Source: Dryococelus australis
Lineage: Eukaryota; Arthropoda; Insecta; Phasmatodea; Phasmatidae
DNA: 64,000 nucleotides
NCBI GenBank assembly: GCA_029891345.1
Contig: CM057005.1
Span: forward strand, 64,073,260-64,137,259
Reading direction: 5' to 3'
The notes beneath the pieces are model-generated. The model saw nothing but the letters and a program-made list of their open reading frames with translations, was not told the DNA's origin and ran no database searches. How positions within the stretch are numbered: the stretch's first letter is position 1; every line of letters begins with the position of its first letter. The translations under genes and the position numbers were made by a program. Positions 1 to 12,196 of this stretch are shown here, piece by piece.

Positions 1-696
1 ATCTTGGTTTGAAACAACTCTTATTATACTTTTTTTATATTTTTATCTGCAAGCTGACTTGTTGGTTTGGATTCGTGGAAATGAAACCATTCAGCAATAT
101 AATTTTTAAAATTCATTGACTGAATGATTGTTTCTAACAAGGTGGGGCTGCACACATATGAACCAGGAGCTAATGAGGCCCGCGAGCTGTGATTATGACA
201 TGTCTGATGTAGTGCATCGGAAACCTCTCTGGTAATACAGTTTTTGGTGGCGTGAATAAGGTAAAGGTGAGGGCCAGTACAGTAAAACTATGTTAAGAAA
301 TTTCTGAAGGGACTGAAAAAATAATACTTATTAACCAGGAAAACTTCTTAAAAGGGTCAAAATTCCACATGTGCAGATAGACAAGGTGCACAATTATCCA
401 TCTTATGAAGCAGGAAAACTTCTTAGCAGGGTTTCACTGTAGTTGGTTTGGTCATAGGAGAGGTTTTTTCAATGCATGATGTGCATAGTAGGGATAAAAC
501 AGTATGTTTTTAATGCATGCGGGAATGAATGCTCTCAATGAACTACTATGTTCCTTTCAGAGCAGTGGGACATCACATATATGAATCACTCTGTTTCCAT
601 CATTCCATGCATTTGTTCCATTGTCCAGTTGACTGTTTTGCTTTGGAGACACTAACCTCTAAGTTGTGTGCTATGGTAAAATATGATCTTATCTAT
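1..696. other. Intergenic, no feature recognised
   Basis: AT-rich sequence with only short chance reading frames. No transposon ends or gene motifs seen. Confidence 0.5.
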
Positions 697-1113
697 AGAC
701 TGTTCACAGTAAAATGAGCACTTTTGAAAGCCCTGCTTATGATCTACTTGCAAACACGTGTATACCTCCGCCATATGTAAAGTTGACATTGGCATGGGCC
801 TCGTCACTTTATTCATGTGTTGGTCAAATAAAACTGTGAAATTATTAATAAATTAAATACTTTATGAATCTGCTCATTTTTATATTTTGATGCATAAAAA
901 AACAGAAAGCGAAATAAATAATTTTATTTTATCACAAATTGTTACCTAAGACATTTTATTCAACTTTAAGATATGGAACTACTTTCTATCCATCGTTACC
1001 AACTTTACTGGGTGAATGTCACTCAGTGCACATATTAAAATACATTAATGCAGGGTCGGTGACTTTTTTCTAAGGATGTTCTCTAAAGTGCTCACTTTAT
1101 CGTGAACAACCTT
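697..1113 (+). mobile_element. MITE family 1, long form
   Basis: Starts AGACTGTTCACAGTAAAATG and ends with the inverted form GTGCTCACTTTATCGTGAAC. The interior (GAAAGCCCTGCTTATGATC at the left, CATCGTTACCAACTTTACTG, CTAAGGATG near the right end) matches the other long copies. About 420 bp, no coding capacity. Confidence 0.85.
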
Positions 1114-2557
1114 CATCAGCCTGATCATGTACTAAATACCACAACTAAAATGTTTTCAGTACATGCACTTTATATGTGATGACTTTTGTTTGGCTGTAGT
1201 ATGAATTTTTTAGTTAGGTTTGTTTACCAAGTAAGTCCATTCAAGTTGAAATGCTGGCATTAAAAGGCAACTGAAATAAGTTGAGAATTACCAGTTTTTT
1301 TATGTGTAACCTACTACAGCTTTTTTTCCTTCTTCACCTTCTTCTTCTTCAAGTTTTAAGAGGGATGTTTGTTCTAATTTTTAAATACAAAACACTGTTT
1401 TGCTAAAAAATGATCAAATTTATTTTACCCTCTCATAACTCATGACAGAAAAATGCTGTAGATATTTGCCTAGGTGTTCACTGTAAATTAAACTGAATGG
1501 TTGCAATTTTTAAGCGATTCGGTCAAAATCATAAGTTTATTTGCACTAGGTATTATAAATTGAAATACGTACTTTAATGGTATGCAAATTAATTTTTGTA
1601 TTAAATTTTTTTATTTTATCAAAAAAAGGTACAACATATAGTACCTATTATTTTTGCTGAAAAAATATTAAATGTATTGAAATTTAAAAAAAAATTGTAG
1701 AAGTCTTTTTTATTTTGTTGTATGTTTTGAAAGCCTTCTGTACATAACTTCAGTAATAGAATTTTATACATTGTATTTCACATCATTTACTCACAGCAAA
1801 AATACACGCATAAATCACCATTTACATAGGTATACCAATTTTTTACATAGTTGTGAAATATTTTATTTTTCCCACTTTTATGTGGGCCTATTGATCGAGT
1901 TTCATAAATGTAGTGGATAGATATGTTGAGACAAATACGTGTAAGTAGTGAACCACCCCAACCACAAATCTCACCTGCTTTCGCTAATTATGTTTAGTGT
2001 GTAATGCACAGGCAACTAAGCTCTTGAAGAATTTTCGTTAATAATAAATTGTGATGCAAAAATGTTTGTTAAAATACATCAACATTACAGTGGGAAAATA
2101 AGAACATAAACAAAAATTACTTAGGTTGCTTAAACCAAACTGCTTGAGAAATAAAGACTTTAGTATGGGGTGTGATAATGGCAACAGGTTTGTGATTCTG
2201 CAGCACTGAAACTGTACATTGGTAATGTGTCTGCATTGTGTGCATTTTCAAGTATGGCATACTCAAAAACAGGAATTTGGCATACAGTCAAAAAAAGAAT
2301 GTAGAACTTGTTGGATGTTCATAAAAAACCCTATTTTATGAGAAAGCAGTGTTATTATAGTTGGGAGTTTAAAAAAATACTTATGCCACAAATGGAAATA
2401 ATAACCGTTGAGTTTACTTGAATGTTGCTATGTACGGTACTGGTCATTCACTGATCACGTAAAACCTTACATACTTGTTAACAGGTGCTGGACCACACAA
2501 TTTTGTTGTGTGTTTATTTCAGGAGTGAAAGTATAATCACTAGATGACTTTGTTGCT
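1114..2557. other. Intergenic, AT-rich
   Basis: No gene or recognisable mobile element. Contains a short CTT-rich tract near 1330 and several A/T runs. Confidence 0.5.
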
Positions 2558-2991
2558 ACAGGCTGTTCATGGGTGGTAAAATGAGCACTTTTGAAAACCC
2601 TGCTTAAGAGTTACTTGTATGCACATTGTGTATTCTACTGCCACATGTAAAGTTAACATTGCCGTGGGCCTGATCACTTTATTCATGCATTGGTCAAAGC
2701 AAAATTAAAATTTTTTTTTGAAAAGTTAATATTTTACACATGTTTTTATTGTTACACATGTATGCATTAAGAAACAAAAATAAATAAAATGAAATATTTC
2801 AGTATTCACAAATGTTTGCTTAAAAATTGTAATTTTTAACATTAACACATTGAACTACATAATATCTTGCTGTTGTTGGCAACTTTACCGAATGTGTAAC
2901 AGTCAATGTGCTCATTAAAATATACGCAGGTAGGAGCAGTGACAGTTTTTAAAGGTTGATTTCAAAAATGCTCACTTTACCTTGAACAGCA
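2558..2991 (+). mobile_element. MITE family 1, long form
   Basis: Begins ACAGGCTGTTCATGGGTGG (5' end slightly expanded by GGTGG) and ends GCTCACTTTACCTTGAACAGC. The interior matches the copy at 697-1113 in the same orientation. Confidence 0.85.
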
Positions 2992-3235
2992 TTTAGCACA
3001 TTTTCTCGAGTGTGTCTTAGTACCAGTAGCCAACAAAGGGGAGTGTTGTTACGGCTTGCAACTAGCTTATCTCAATTTTAGCATCAACTTGAACATATCT
3101 CATTCAGTTAGGGTTACTGTCCAAGACTAACTCATTGTTTCAGTCAAGTGTTGTTTAATTTGTTACAGTTGAGTAAAATACTTAAATTGCATGTAAATTA
3201 CAATTTTATTGACTGCTCATTATGGGGTACTGTCA

Positions 3236-3945
3236 TAACTTAGAAACACAAGATAGAATTTTCTAAATTATGCCTTGTCTAAGTTATGTGATTCTAACTT
3301 GTGAACTTTCTAACTGGCATGTTTCTATCGTATGATAGTTCTAAGTTGTGTATTTCTGCTGTACGACTGTTCTGAGTTGAATGTTTCTAAGTTATGACAT
3401 TTCAAAGCTATGTGATTCTGCATTGTGTGTTTATAAATTATGACTGTTCTAAGTTGTGTATTTCTAAGTTGTGATCATTCTAAGTTATGTAATTCTGCAT
3501 TGTGTGTTTATAACGTGTGATGATTCTAAATTATGACTTTCTAAGTTACTGTGTTTCTAAGCTGTGTGGTTCTACATTGTGTGTTTCTAAGTTATAGTAG
3601 TTCTAAGTTGTGATTGTTCCAAGTTACGTCTTTCTAAGTTATGCGATTCTACGTTGTGTGTTTCTAAATTATAACAGTTGAAAAATGTGTGTTTTGAAGT
3701 TGTGATTGTTCTAAGTTATGATTTTCTAAGTTACAATGTTTAGAAGTTATGTGATTCTGCATTGCATGTTTCTAAGTTATGATAGTTCTAAGTTACAACT
3801 GTTCTGAGGTGTGATTTTCGAAGTTACAATGGTTCTAAGTTATCATTTTATAAGTTACGATGGTTCTAAGTTATGATAGTTCTAACTTATGTGGATTTGT
3901 TCACAAATTCTAAGTTGTGGTTTTGTAAGTTATGCGTGGTTCCCG
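3236..3945. repeat. Degenerate tandem array of TTCTAAGTTRTG-type units
   Basis: About 700 bp of loosely repeated TTCTAAGTTATG, TTCTAAGTTGTG and GATTCTGCATTGTGTG blocks, roughly 15-17 bases apart, with longer higher-order blocks such as the TTCTGCATTGTGTGTTTATAA phrase recurring near 3416 and 3494. It is highly diverged, so it is an old satellite-like or expanded minisatellite tract. Confidence 0.8.
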
Positions 3946-5994
3946 CTCATTATAACTCAATAATCATAGAATGTTAAGTAGATTTTTTTGTATCAAAACA
4001 TTTGAATCTGTATGGAATTTATACACATATTAATTTGATTGGAATGTTCGTTAATACTTTATTTAACAATTTTTCTAACTTTTTTAACAAAAGATATACA
4101 CAAAATATACACATACATCAATATGAAACCATATTATTCTGTTCAACATTCCAGTCGTTGGTTACTAGTACAGTTATCGTAGGCCTATATCGTAAATACA
4201 TAGTATAATACCTATAATTAATAAATAACGTTGAATAAATTAAATAAAGTGGATATGCAGTAAGAAATTAATATAATACACTTATTGTTGAATATAAATT
4301 AAACACAACACAAGAAGGACTAGCTTCTACAAATATTATGTTGTAGTTACAAATTACATTTGGTTTTATATACATTGAGGTAGGCCTACTCGTATAACAA
4401 AGTGTCTAATTTTTTCGATTTAAAATGTAACTAAAAATATTAATACGACAATATTTTTACAGTATAAGTATAATACTACAGTAAACATATTTTTGTTAAT
4501 GTAAGAAAACTATAGAAAGTTCACCAAAAAATTATCAGAAATTTTACCTGTCATGTCAATTGGTTCGGACGAAGAAAATGTTTGGATTTATGAAACTATT
4601 TATCGAAAAGTTATCAGAGGAGCAGGTTACATTCAACATAGTCTATTTCAAAAGTAAACTTAGCCAACCATCCATGTTACAGAGTTGAAAATTTGTCTCT
4701 TTCAGATAATTGAATTTCATGCATTTTTCACTTTCAGTGTCCTCTGACAACTGTTTAGGTCAGTAAAGTGATGTGCTTTTGCAGCATTTGGGTATGGAAG
4801 AGTAACTTGCTGTTTATAAAGAGGTAATACTTTTATGAAAAAGTCTGACATTCCTCATTTTTCCAGTGAACATTCTGTAATTATTTGTTTAAAGGCAGTA
4901 AAGTGGAGTGAAGTGAAAGGAACCTTTTATCTGGGTAGAAAAAAATTACATTATTTAATTAAGTTAACTACATTTATTAACTTTAAAAGTAAGATTAAGA
5001 GAATATAAAGAATAACATATGTAAGTACATTAATATTTCCATTTGTACATGCTGTTTTGAACTTTATGTTGTACAGTAATTAATAGTGTATTTACATTGG
5101 TACCAGCCTGAAATGTATTTGACATGGAGAAGTGATGAAATGGATGAAACAATAATACACAATTAGTGTTCGTCGCTCATAAGCATTCCTTACAGTAGCC
5201 ACAGCTGGAAACAAGAATAATGGACAAATAACTGGCAGTGCAAATTAAATTATTGGTACTCATGACAGCAATATTTGCTTTTTCCCCTTTGGCATGATGC
5301 GACAAAACTATTTAAATAGCCTGGGTGTGCATGCAAATTTTCAAATAACCCAGTATAAAATCTTTTGGTTTTAACCTGTATCAACCAATTATCATTGTAG
5401 TAAGGTTTACAGCTGTGGGAATCCATAAGAACTTTTACGTAATTGCAACCTAGGCAGTAAGAAAATGGGTATAAATAGCTATATTTGTATGTCATGGCAT
5501 TTTAAATTTTATGTTAAATGTGTGGATAAAATTAGATGTTTAATATACTTTCCAATCTATTGATTATTTGAGTTTTAGTGGTCTGGTACTACAGACGTCA
5601 CACTATGATTACATTTTAACTTGGTATAAAAGTTTTTGAATATGTTTTCCCCCAAATTGTTGGTAATTTCAAAGCAAGAAGCATTCGTTTATTTCAAAAA
5701 TCATGCTGCTCTTCTTAAACATAATTGGTTTTTTTAATTTGTTTAGGTTTTGACAAGGATTTGCATTTCTAATAAACTATTCCATATTTGGGTGCATTAA
5801 ATATTGTCTTAATTTTCCGTGTTTTATTAATGTGTATTGATGTTGACATTTAACTGTAGATGTACATTTTTAGCTGATATCTGTGGCAAGTTTTGTTGAT
5901 ACAATAATGGAACTGTTTTGTTTATGCAGTTTGCAGTTAATAATAATTGTTTTTTCATGTGAATGAACAAGTGACCTGTCAAAGTTTGATATAT
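3946..5994. other. Intergenic downstream of CNMa, no feature recognised
   Basis: AT-rich; short chance reading frames only (for example 5250-5495 minus) without family motifs. The CNMa transcript probably ends at or just above the right edge. Confidence 0.5.
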
Positions 5995-6000
5995 TTTATT
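5995..6000 (-). terminator. Alternative CNMa poly(A) signal AATAAA
   Basis: Second minus-strand AATAAA downstream of the CNMa stop. It would give a 3' UTR of roughly 300 bases. The region is AT-rich, so chance occurrence is possible. Confidence 0.3.
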
Positions 6001-6210
6001 TGATCAGATGTGGCGAAAATGCTGCATCTGATTCATTTTTGCAGTCTAGTTAAACATGGTTTGTATTCTTACAAAAACAAGTCTAAATGAAGAACATGAA
6101 ACAGTTTTCATTAAAATCTTTCTCCTAAGTACCAACAACAATAATTCAGTCTCAGTAAAGGTGGGCAGGACTCTCAAGTTTAAAGAGACATGTAAACTGA
6201 ATCTTAAGTT

Positions 6211-6216
6211 TTTATT
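6211..6216 (-). terminator. Candidate CNMa poly(A) signal AATAAA
   Basis: AATAAA on the minus strand, 60 bases past the CNMa stop codon. A second AATAAA lies at 6000-5995, about 275 bases past the stop, and could be used instead. The hexamer is seen; its use is inferred. Confidence 0.4.
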
Positions 6217-6275
6217 GTGTCTTCACGTCCCAGCCAGATAGCTCTAAGTGATTCAGCATGTAAACAGAGCTGAGC

Positions 6276-6355
6276 TCACATTCGCAAGAAAGGGTTCCAG
6301 CGTAGGTTGCGCTTACGGCCCATGTTGCAGATCTTGAAGTGACACAGTGACATAT
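6276..6355 (-). CDS. CNMa: CNMa coding exon 3 (mature CNMamide ring, amidation and cleavage sites, stop)
   Basis: After the acceptor TTCCCAG (ends 6356) the exon supplies AT to complete the Tyr codon, then MSLCHFKICNM-G-RKR-NLRWNPFLRM and TGA at 6278-6276. At 80 bases it is too short to show up as an open reading frame. It carries the complete receptor-binding ring: Cys at 6344-6342 and Cys at 6329-6327 with four residues between them. The Gly and RKR that follow are the standard amidation and convertase signals. Confidence 0.95.
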
Positions 6356-9300
6356 CTGGGAACAGTATAAAATGTGGAAAACATGTAAATGTTAAATTTG
6401 TTAGCAGTTTTACAGTACATTATTCTAACATTTTAAAAATGTAGTATTCTAATTGGTTTTATGGGACTTTGGTGAAACGTGGTTAGTCCTCTCACTTCAC
6501 ACCATGGTGAACCAGGTTAAGTTCCTGGCAAGGTTGTGATGAACATTGATCTTGGCCAGAGATTTTTTTGGGATAGACCTGTTTCCTTCACCATTTCATA
6601 ATGTAACTGCTTCATCTCTATCTTAAGTCCTTCTTATACTCACTGATGACCTCACCTGTAAGCACCGCCCGAATATCTGACTTAACTGTTTCAGTACAAG
6701 CATCTTTCCATCATAGATAGCAGTTGTACAAAAAATTTTATTCCAACTTTTTCCAACATATCTGTAGCAACATACTTTTCAAAGAACAGTGTGTATTATT
6801 TTGGAAAGTACTTTGAATCTAAAATAAATCCTTTCCTTAAATCCTCAATAGGTTTTTAACTGTAGCTGACATATGATTCCCATTTAATTATGGCCAGTGG
6901 TAATGGATAAATGAACCAAAATAGTAATGATCAAGGAACTGTATACTTATGACTGATATGTGGCATATGGTCAGAGTTAGTTCACATGTGTTCATTAATT
7001 GTTTGCGTGTGTATGATAGTTCTAATAAGGTGTTTTGCCCATTAATGCAAACTTTTAGTTACATTATAGGAATGTTATTTAAATTTATCAGCTTCTGCAT
7101 AATGCACATAGACATTATACTTCATCCGGGAAAGAAAGAAGAAATCTGCTTTGTACGTGACTAAACTTTTTCATCTTCTTGCAATCTGCAGCCAGTAATT
7201 GCCTGATTTACAGCGTTAACCCAGAGCCCAGAGGGAACCATAAATGACTGATCTACTTGTCATCAAAGCTGGGAGCCCACATTGTCCATGCTCACTAAGG
7301 CTTCTTGCCACACTAATGTGACGGCGAGGTCAGATCAGAGATGGTTGGAGTCCAGTCATCGACTTAACTCTATATCTGAACATAAAATATCAAATGATTC
7401 AGAGTCCACTGTAAGTGGTTCTGTATCTATCATTCCTGTGAATAACACTGCTTGTATGCTTACATTGAGTAATTGAGGCAATGCTTCATTGTCTGTTCGA
7501 ATGCAGTACCTTGAAAACCCATGAAATGTTGTTTCTTTATGCAGTATTGCTTGATTATGCCGAGGAACTGAACCACTACAGCAAGCTGGTTTCGGCAATT
7601 TTATATGAATGAAATATCTTTACCAATTTGAATTTAATCCAGTTGCATTAAAAATTGGTTAGAGGAAGTATAATAACATCTCACAGCGCTTCTTCACATA
7701 AACAGTGTTATAAACTCACCCTATGCACATTGTTTATGATAGTCATGTTGGCAGAAAAGTAGCCTAATGTTAGGACATGGGATCGCTATTGCACACTTTT
7801 GGTGTGCACTCTTCCCCATTTTCCCTCTACGCTTCAATGTTGAATTTCGTAAAAAAAAAAAAAAAAAAAAAGAAGCCCTCCTGACCAATGTTCCTGGTCT
7901 TCTAATGTTTCATACATAATTTTAATAAAGATTATCCTTCCCCATCCTCTGTTATTGTTGAGATATTTTTCTACTTCATAAATTGCATGCAACTGTACCA
8001 TTATTTTCTTTCTAGGAATTTTTATGGTGTATGCTGGTCTCCCCCCCCCCCCCCTCCCTTTGTTGTCAGGTTAGCATAAGAGGTAACAATGACCCCAAGC
8101 TCTGCCATGTGCCCAACCTCATTAAAGCCGTGAGATATCTAACTTGTCTCTAGCCGCGAGCTTTTGCCCTTGTTATAGGCTGTTGATGGTAGAGTGAGCA
8201 CTTTTGAGGTCCTAGTTACTTTTTCTTTCAGCCATTTTTTATCTATTAACAATTTTTAAAAATAAATATTGTCATGTATGTAATAAACACAGTGTGTATA
8301 TTCCACCACACTCAGAAGGTAACATCTAAGGCTAAAATAAAATATATTTATTAACTATTATTCCAAATGAGATGGCTTTCAAAAGTGCTCTCTTTACCAT
8401 GAATAGCCTTTTAGAACTTTTCCTGCATACGTAGGCATATGGGGCTCTGCCCAGAGATACATTTAAGGCTGTGCTACATTCGCTGTAACGTTCCCTTAAG
8501 GAAATAACAGTAGCGTTACCATGTGATATTTAAAAATTGCGCGCTACATTAACAGTAAGAAAAGTATAATGGGACCAATCAGAAACGACCAGGAAAAAAG
8601 AACATGTAGTTCACATGGATCATAGTAATTTATGAAACGTGTGTTGTCTAACCTGTCTCAGTAAAAATATTCTCCTGTTTCTTAAGACAATATTTTTTGC
8701 AGGAATGTGTTGAAAAGCAGTGATAGTGGTTAACTAATTTCACACAAATTACATTTTGCAGCAGTGGCATTTATTCCATAGACGCAAGGTGAGCAATGCT
8801 TACCCTATACATATTGGAAATGTTTGTACCTTTATAGTTTTTGCTGTAACTTTAAACACATTTAATTCTGAGTTTCCTGTTTCCAATTCGAGAAAAAGAG
8901 TTTTCGTAACTCCCATACTGTACATGCATAGTGCTGCTATCTAGTATTTATTTCCACAGATGGGAGTGACTAGCGATGAATCGAACTCGCAAGCAGTTTC
9001 ACGCCACATGCTCAACCGCGTTCCTTCGGCAGAGTAAGCAGTCATTTTGTTTGCGTCCTCCAATTCTGCATTTTTCCTTGGAAAGTGGATGAAAGTGTTC
9101 GGTAAAACAGGAGTTTTCCTATAATTTTTAATATCTCTCGAAATAATATTCAGTTTAATTATTACATTCATTTTGTTTCCATTTTTATAGCTAATGTTAG
9201 GTACTATAAAATGGTAAATACATTTGGAGGGTAAGCAAAGTTGGAAGTTACATTTGTTAGTAGAAATTGCTTACCGTGAAAAAAAACTCACTACACACCA

Positions 9301-12140
9301 CGGTTTTTCAGTATTATTTTTGGCAACTTTTTTAAACTGTGAAAATACTATAACCTATATTTTTTACTTCGAATCAGTTGCATTGTATCAATTTATTTTA
9401 ATTAATTTAAATTCAGAATTGTTTCCTTACATCATTGATTGTGTGCACATTTATTTTGTTAAAATAAACAGAAGTCAGAAATGTATGTAAAGCTAAGTCC
9501 ATAGAACACACTTTCCTAACACGAGTTAGTTTTGCAATAACTTACATTGTTGGAATTACATGGTAATTGGTTGGCATAGAACTCTGCATAGCATAAGAAA
9601 ATACAAAATTTTCAATCCTCCCTATGCAGTTACTGCGAGCAGGTGTTCATCTTATGCTGGTATGGTGTGTTGTAACACGGCCCATAGGTATGCGTGTTCA
9701 ATTTTCTACTATTAATTTTTACGGATAATGTAGCTCTTCTTTCAGGTCCCTTCCCTAGCTAGGACGTCCGACTTTCCTCTTACTTTTGAGGAAAGTTATA
9801 ATAAAAAAGAAAGGAGAAATGTGTAACATAAATGGTTGGTAAGGGGATAGGGGTAGTTGGTACTCACAGCTGCCGCGTTTGTCCTCGTCCTTGATGAGCG
9901 GCATGAGGGCCGGGTAGCCGGCGGGCAGCTGATGGCTGTCGTCCTCCGCCGCTGCTGCCTGTCCCTGCTGCCTCTCGTTCAGCGTACTCCTCAGCACGTT
10001 CAGAAAGCTCGCCAACTTCTGCAGCCGTGCCGCCTCATTCTCAGATTCGTCCAGCTCCTGGTCGCCCTGCACCAAACACACACAACTTTCCTGAAGCCCT
10101 GCAAAAGTTATACTTTCACGCTATTCCTCCATCTCGTGCAAACTAAGCTTAACTCTTTGAGTAGCATGCATGTCGGGACTACATTTATAGTCGATTTGTG
10201 GTTTCTTTGCACTTTTTGACTCAGACCTTTGAAAAATCACCCCATGTATGGCATGCTTGGTTATTTCCTAAATGTATCAATAAAATGAAATTGAGAGAGC
10301 TGGTGCAGGAATGGTGGATACAGTGCCGTGATGCTGAAACCCCCTGCTCTATCATTCCTTGTCAATGGTGGCCATATTTGATTTCATTTTTTCCCCTGCT
10401 CTACCATTCCACCTCGGTTCTTCATGCTCTTGCATTCCGATTCGTTTTCTCATGCTCTGTCATTCCAATGTTATTTTTTCTCATTCCCTGGCATTCCTTC
10501 CTGTCTTTCTCTCTCGCCCGTTCCATCCCTAGTGTTTTTTGTTTTATTTTTCATATTCCTCCTGATGTCCTTTATTTTCTCTCTTGTTTCCCTTTCCTTT
10601 CTTTTGCTTTTCGCTTCCTCCATCGTGGATGTTATCACCGTCGTCTGCTATAGGTGGCCATTTTTGATTCCCGCATTCACCACCAGTGTGTGCTAAGCCA
10701 TCTTTAATTTTCGGCCTGCCACCAGTAGGCTGCTGTAGGGGGCCATGTTTAACTATCGCGACCACCACCAGAGTGTTTGACAGTTCGCAGCTAGGAGCGC
10801 TGTATCTTCAGAGGCATGCTAGCATCGGGGAGGTGAGTTCAAACACTGACCACCAGGAGATCTGTGAATTTTTTTAGTTGTTTGTGAACTCAAAAAATGC
10901 AGTTTCGATCCGACTACCCGTCGGTCGCCAGTCCCGCAACTAGACCACACGACCGCCATTGCATTGGAAGTGTTAAAGGGTGATACAAAGTAAATACACG
11001 TGTCGGCCTATTCACTATGTAGGTTCACGCGCGCACCTGGCTGCTCGCTGCGGAGCCATTGCATGGTTATGACAAGAAACATAGTAAATAGCCGCATCGG
11101 CTTATGCACTCACCAAACAATAAATAAACTCATCATCACATAAAATACTGCAGGCACCACGTGTGCAAGTATACACACCAACCAGCACACTCAAGTATTT
11201 CAAAAGTGTTGGGTGCTGTACGCTGTGTTACGCGATGCCAGACAAGACCAGGCCGTCCTGGTTAGTACAACAGAATAGCAAACGACTTCCGTACGAACCG
11301 ACTGAAACGAAACCATCATATTCAGAGTACAGCAAACACAACACTAGCAGCGGAACACATTGGACCCGGCCGACATTGTGCGATCAACTAACATCGTGAG
11401 AATCTGTAATACAGCCCTGGTGGTCGACTGGCAACTCGGGCACAGTGCAGGTCTCTGCAAGTCGAAGGGATGGCACAGAACACCAGCCGAGGCACACATG
11501 CACTTTCCATTGCAAGAAGAATTCAGTTATATACATGTACTTATTTAGAATACTTGCCATTTATATAGAAATAACAATAGATGTATGAACTTTGTAATGG
11601 CAATAAGAAAGCAACACAACATACATTTAAACTATGTATGTACTCTGCTTTTCTATCATCTGAAAACACATGTACCTAGACAGTGCTGGAGACTATGCAC
11701 CGACCTTGAGAATAAGGTTGTGTATGTTCAATCCCATACTGAGCCCTATCATTTCACAGGAAAAAGATACTACATAATACACAATTAAAAATTTCCTTGA
11801 TATATATCTGAATGTTTAAGTACAGACATTCACATCAGTTGGATATGTACATTTCAGTACAGTTTTCACATTATCACCAGCAGTTTTGGAGGCAGCATTG
11901 CATTCTCATTCTCACCCTCCTGTCTAGTTGTAACGTCTTCGTTTTTTTTTTACTTTACATGTTAGCAGTACATGTTTGTTGTTTACAACTTCAATAGGTC
12001 TGTATGGCCCGCACTTCCCATAGCAAATTTCTGCAACACTTCTATTTCCTTCAATGCCTACTGTTTTAAAACATGATGCAGGCCCTATTGTAATGGAAAG
12101 TGCATGTGTGCCTCGGCTGTCTACCACCCTAGAGCTTGAC

Positions 12141-12196
<56 letters not shown>

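Noticed and set aside
9755..10081. 108-codon minus frame taken as a whole
   Set aside because: Only 9868-10066 is exon. The start Met and the CEYQ tail come from intron sequence; the true borders are the acceptor at 10067 and donor at 9867.
10198..10653. 151-codon plus frame, Phe/Ser/Leu-rich
   Set aside because: Produced by a pyrimidine-rich tract in CNMa intron 1; hydrophobic look is compositional.
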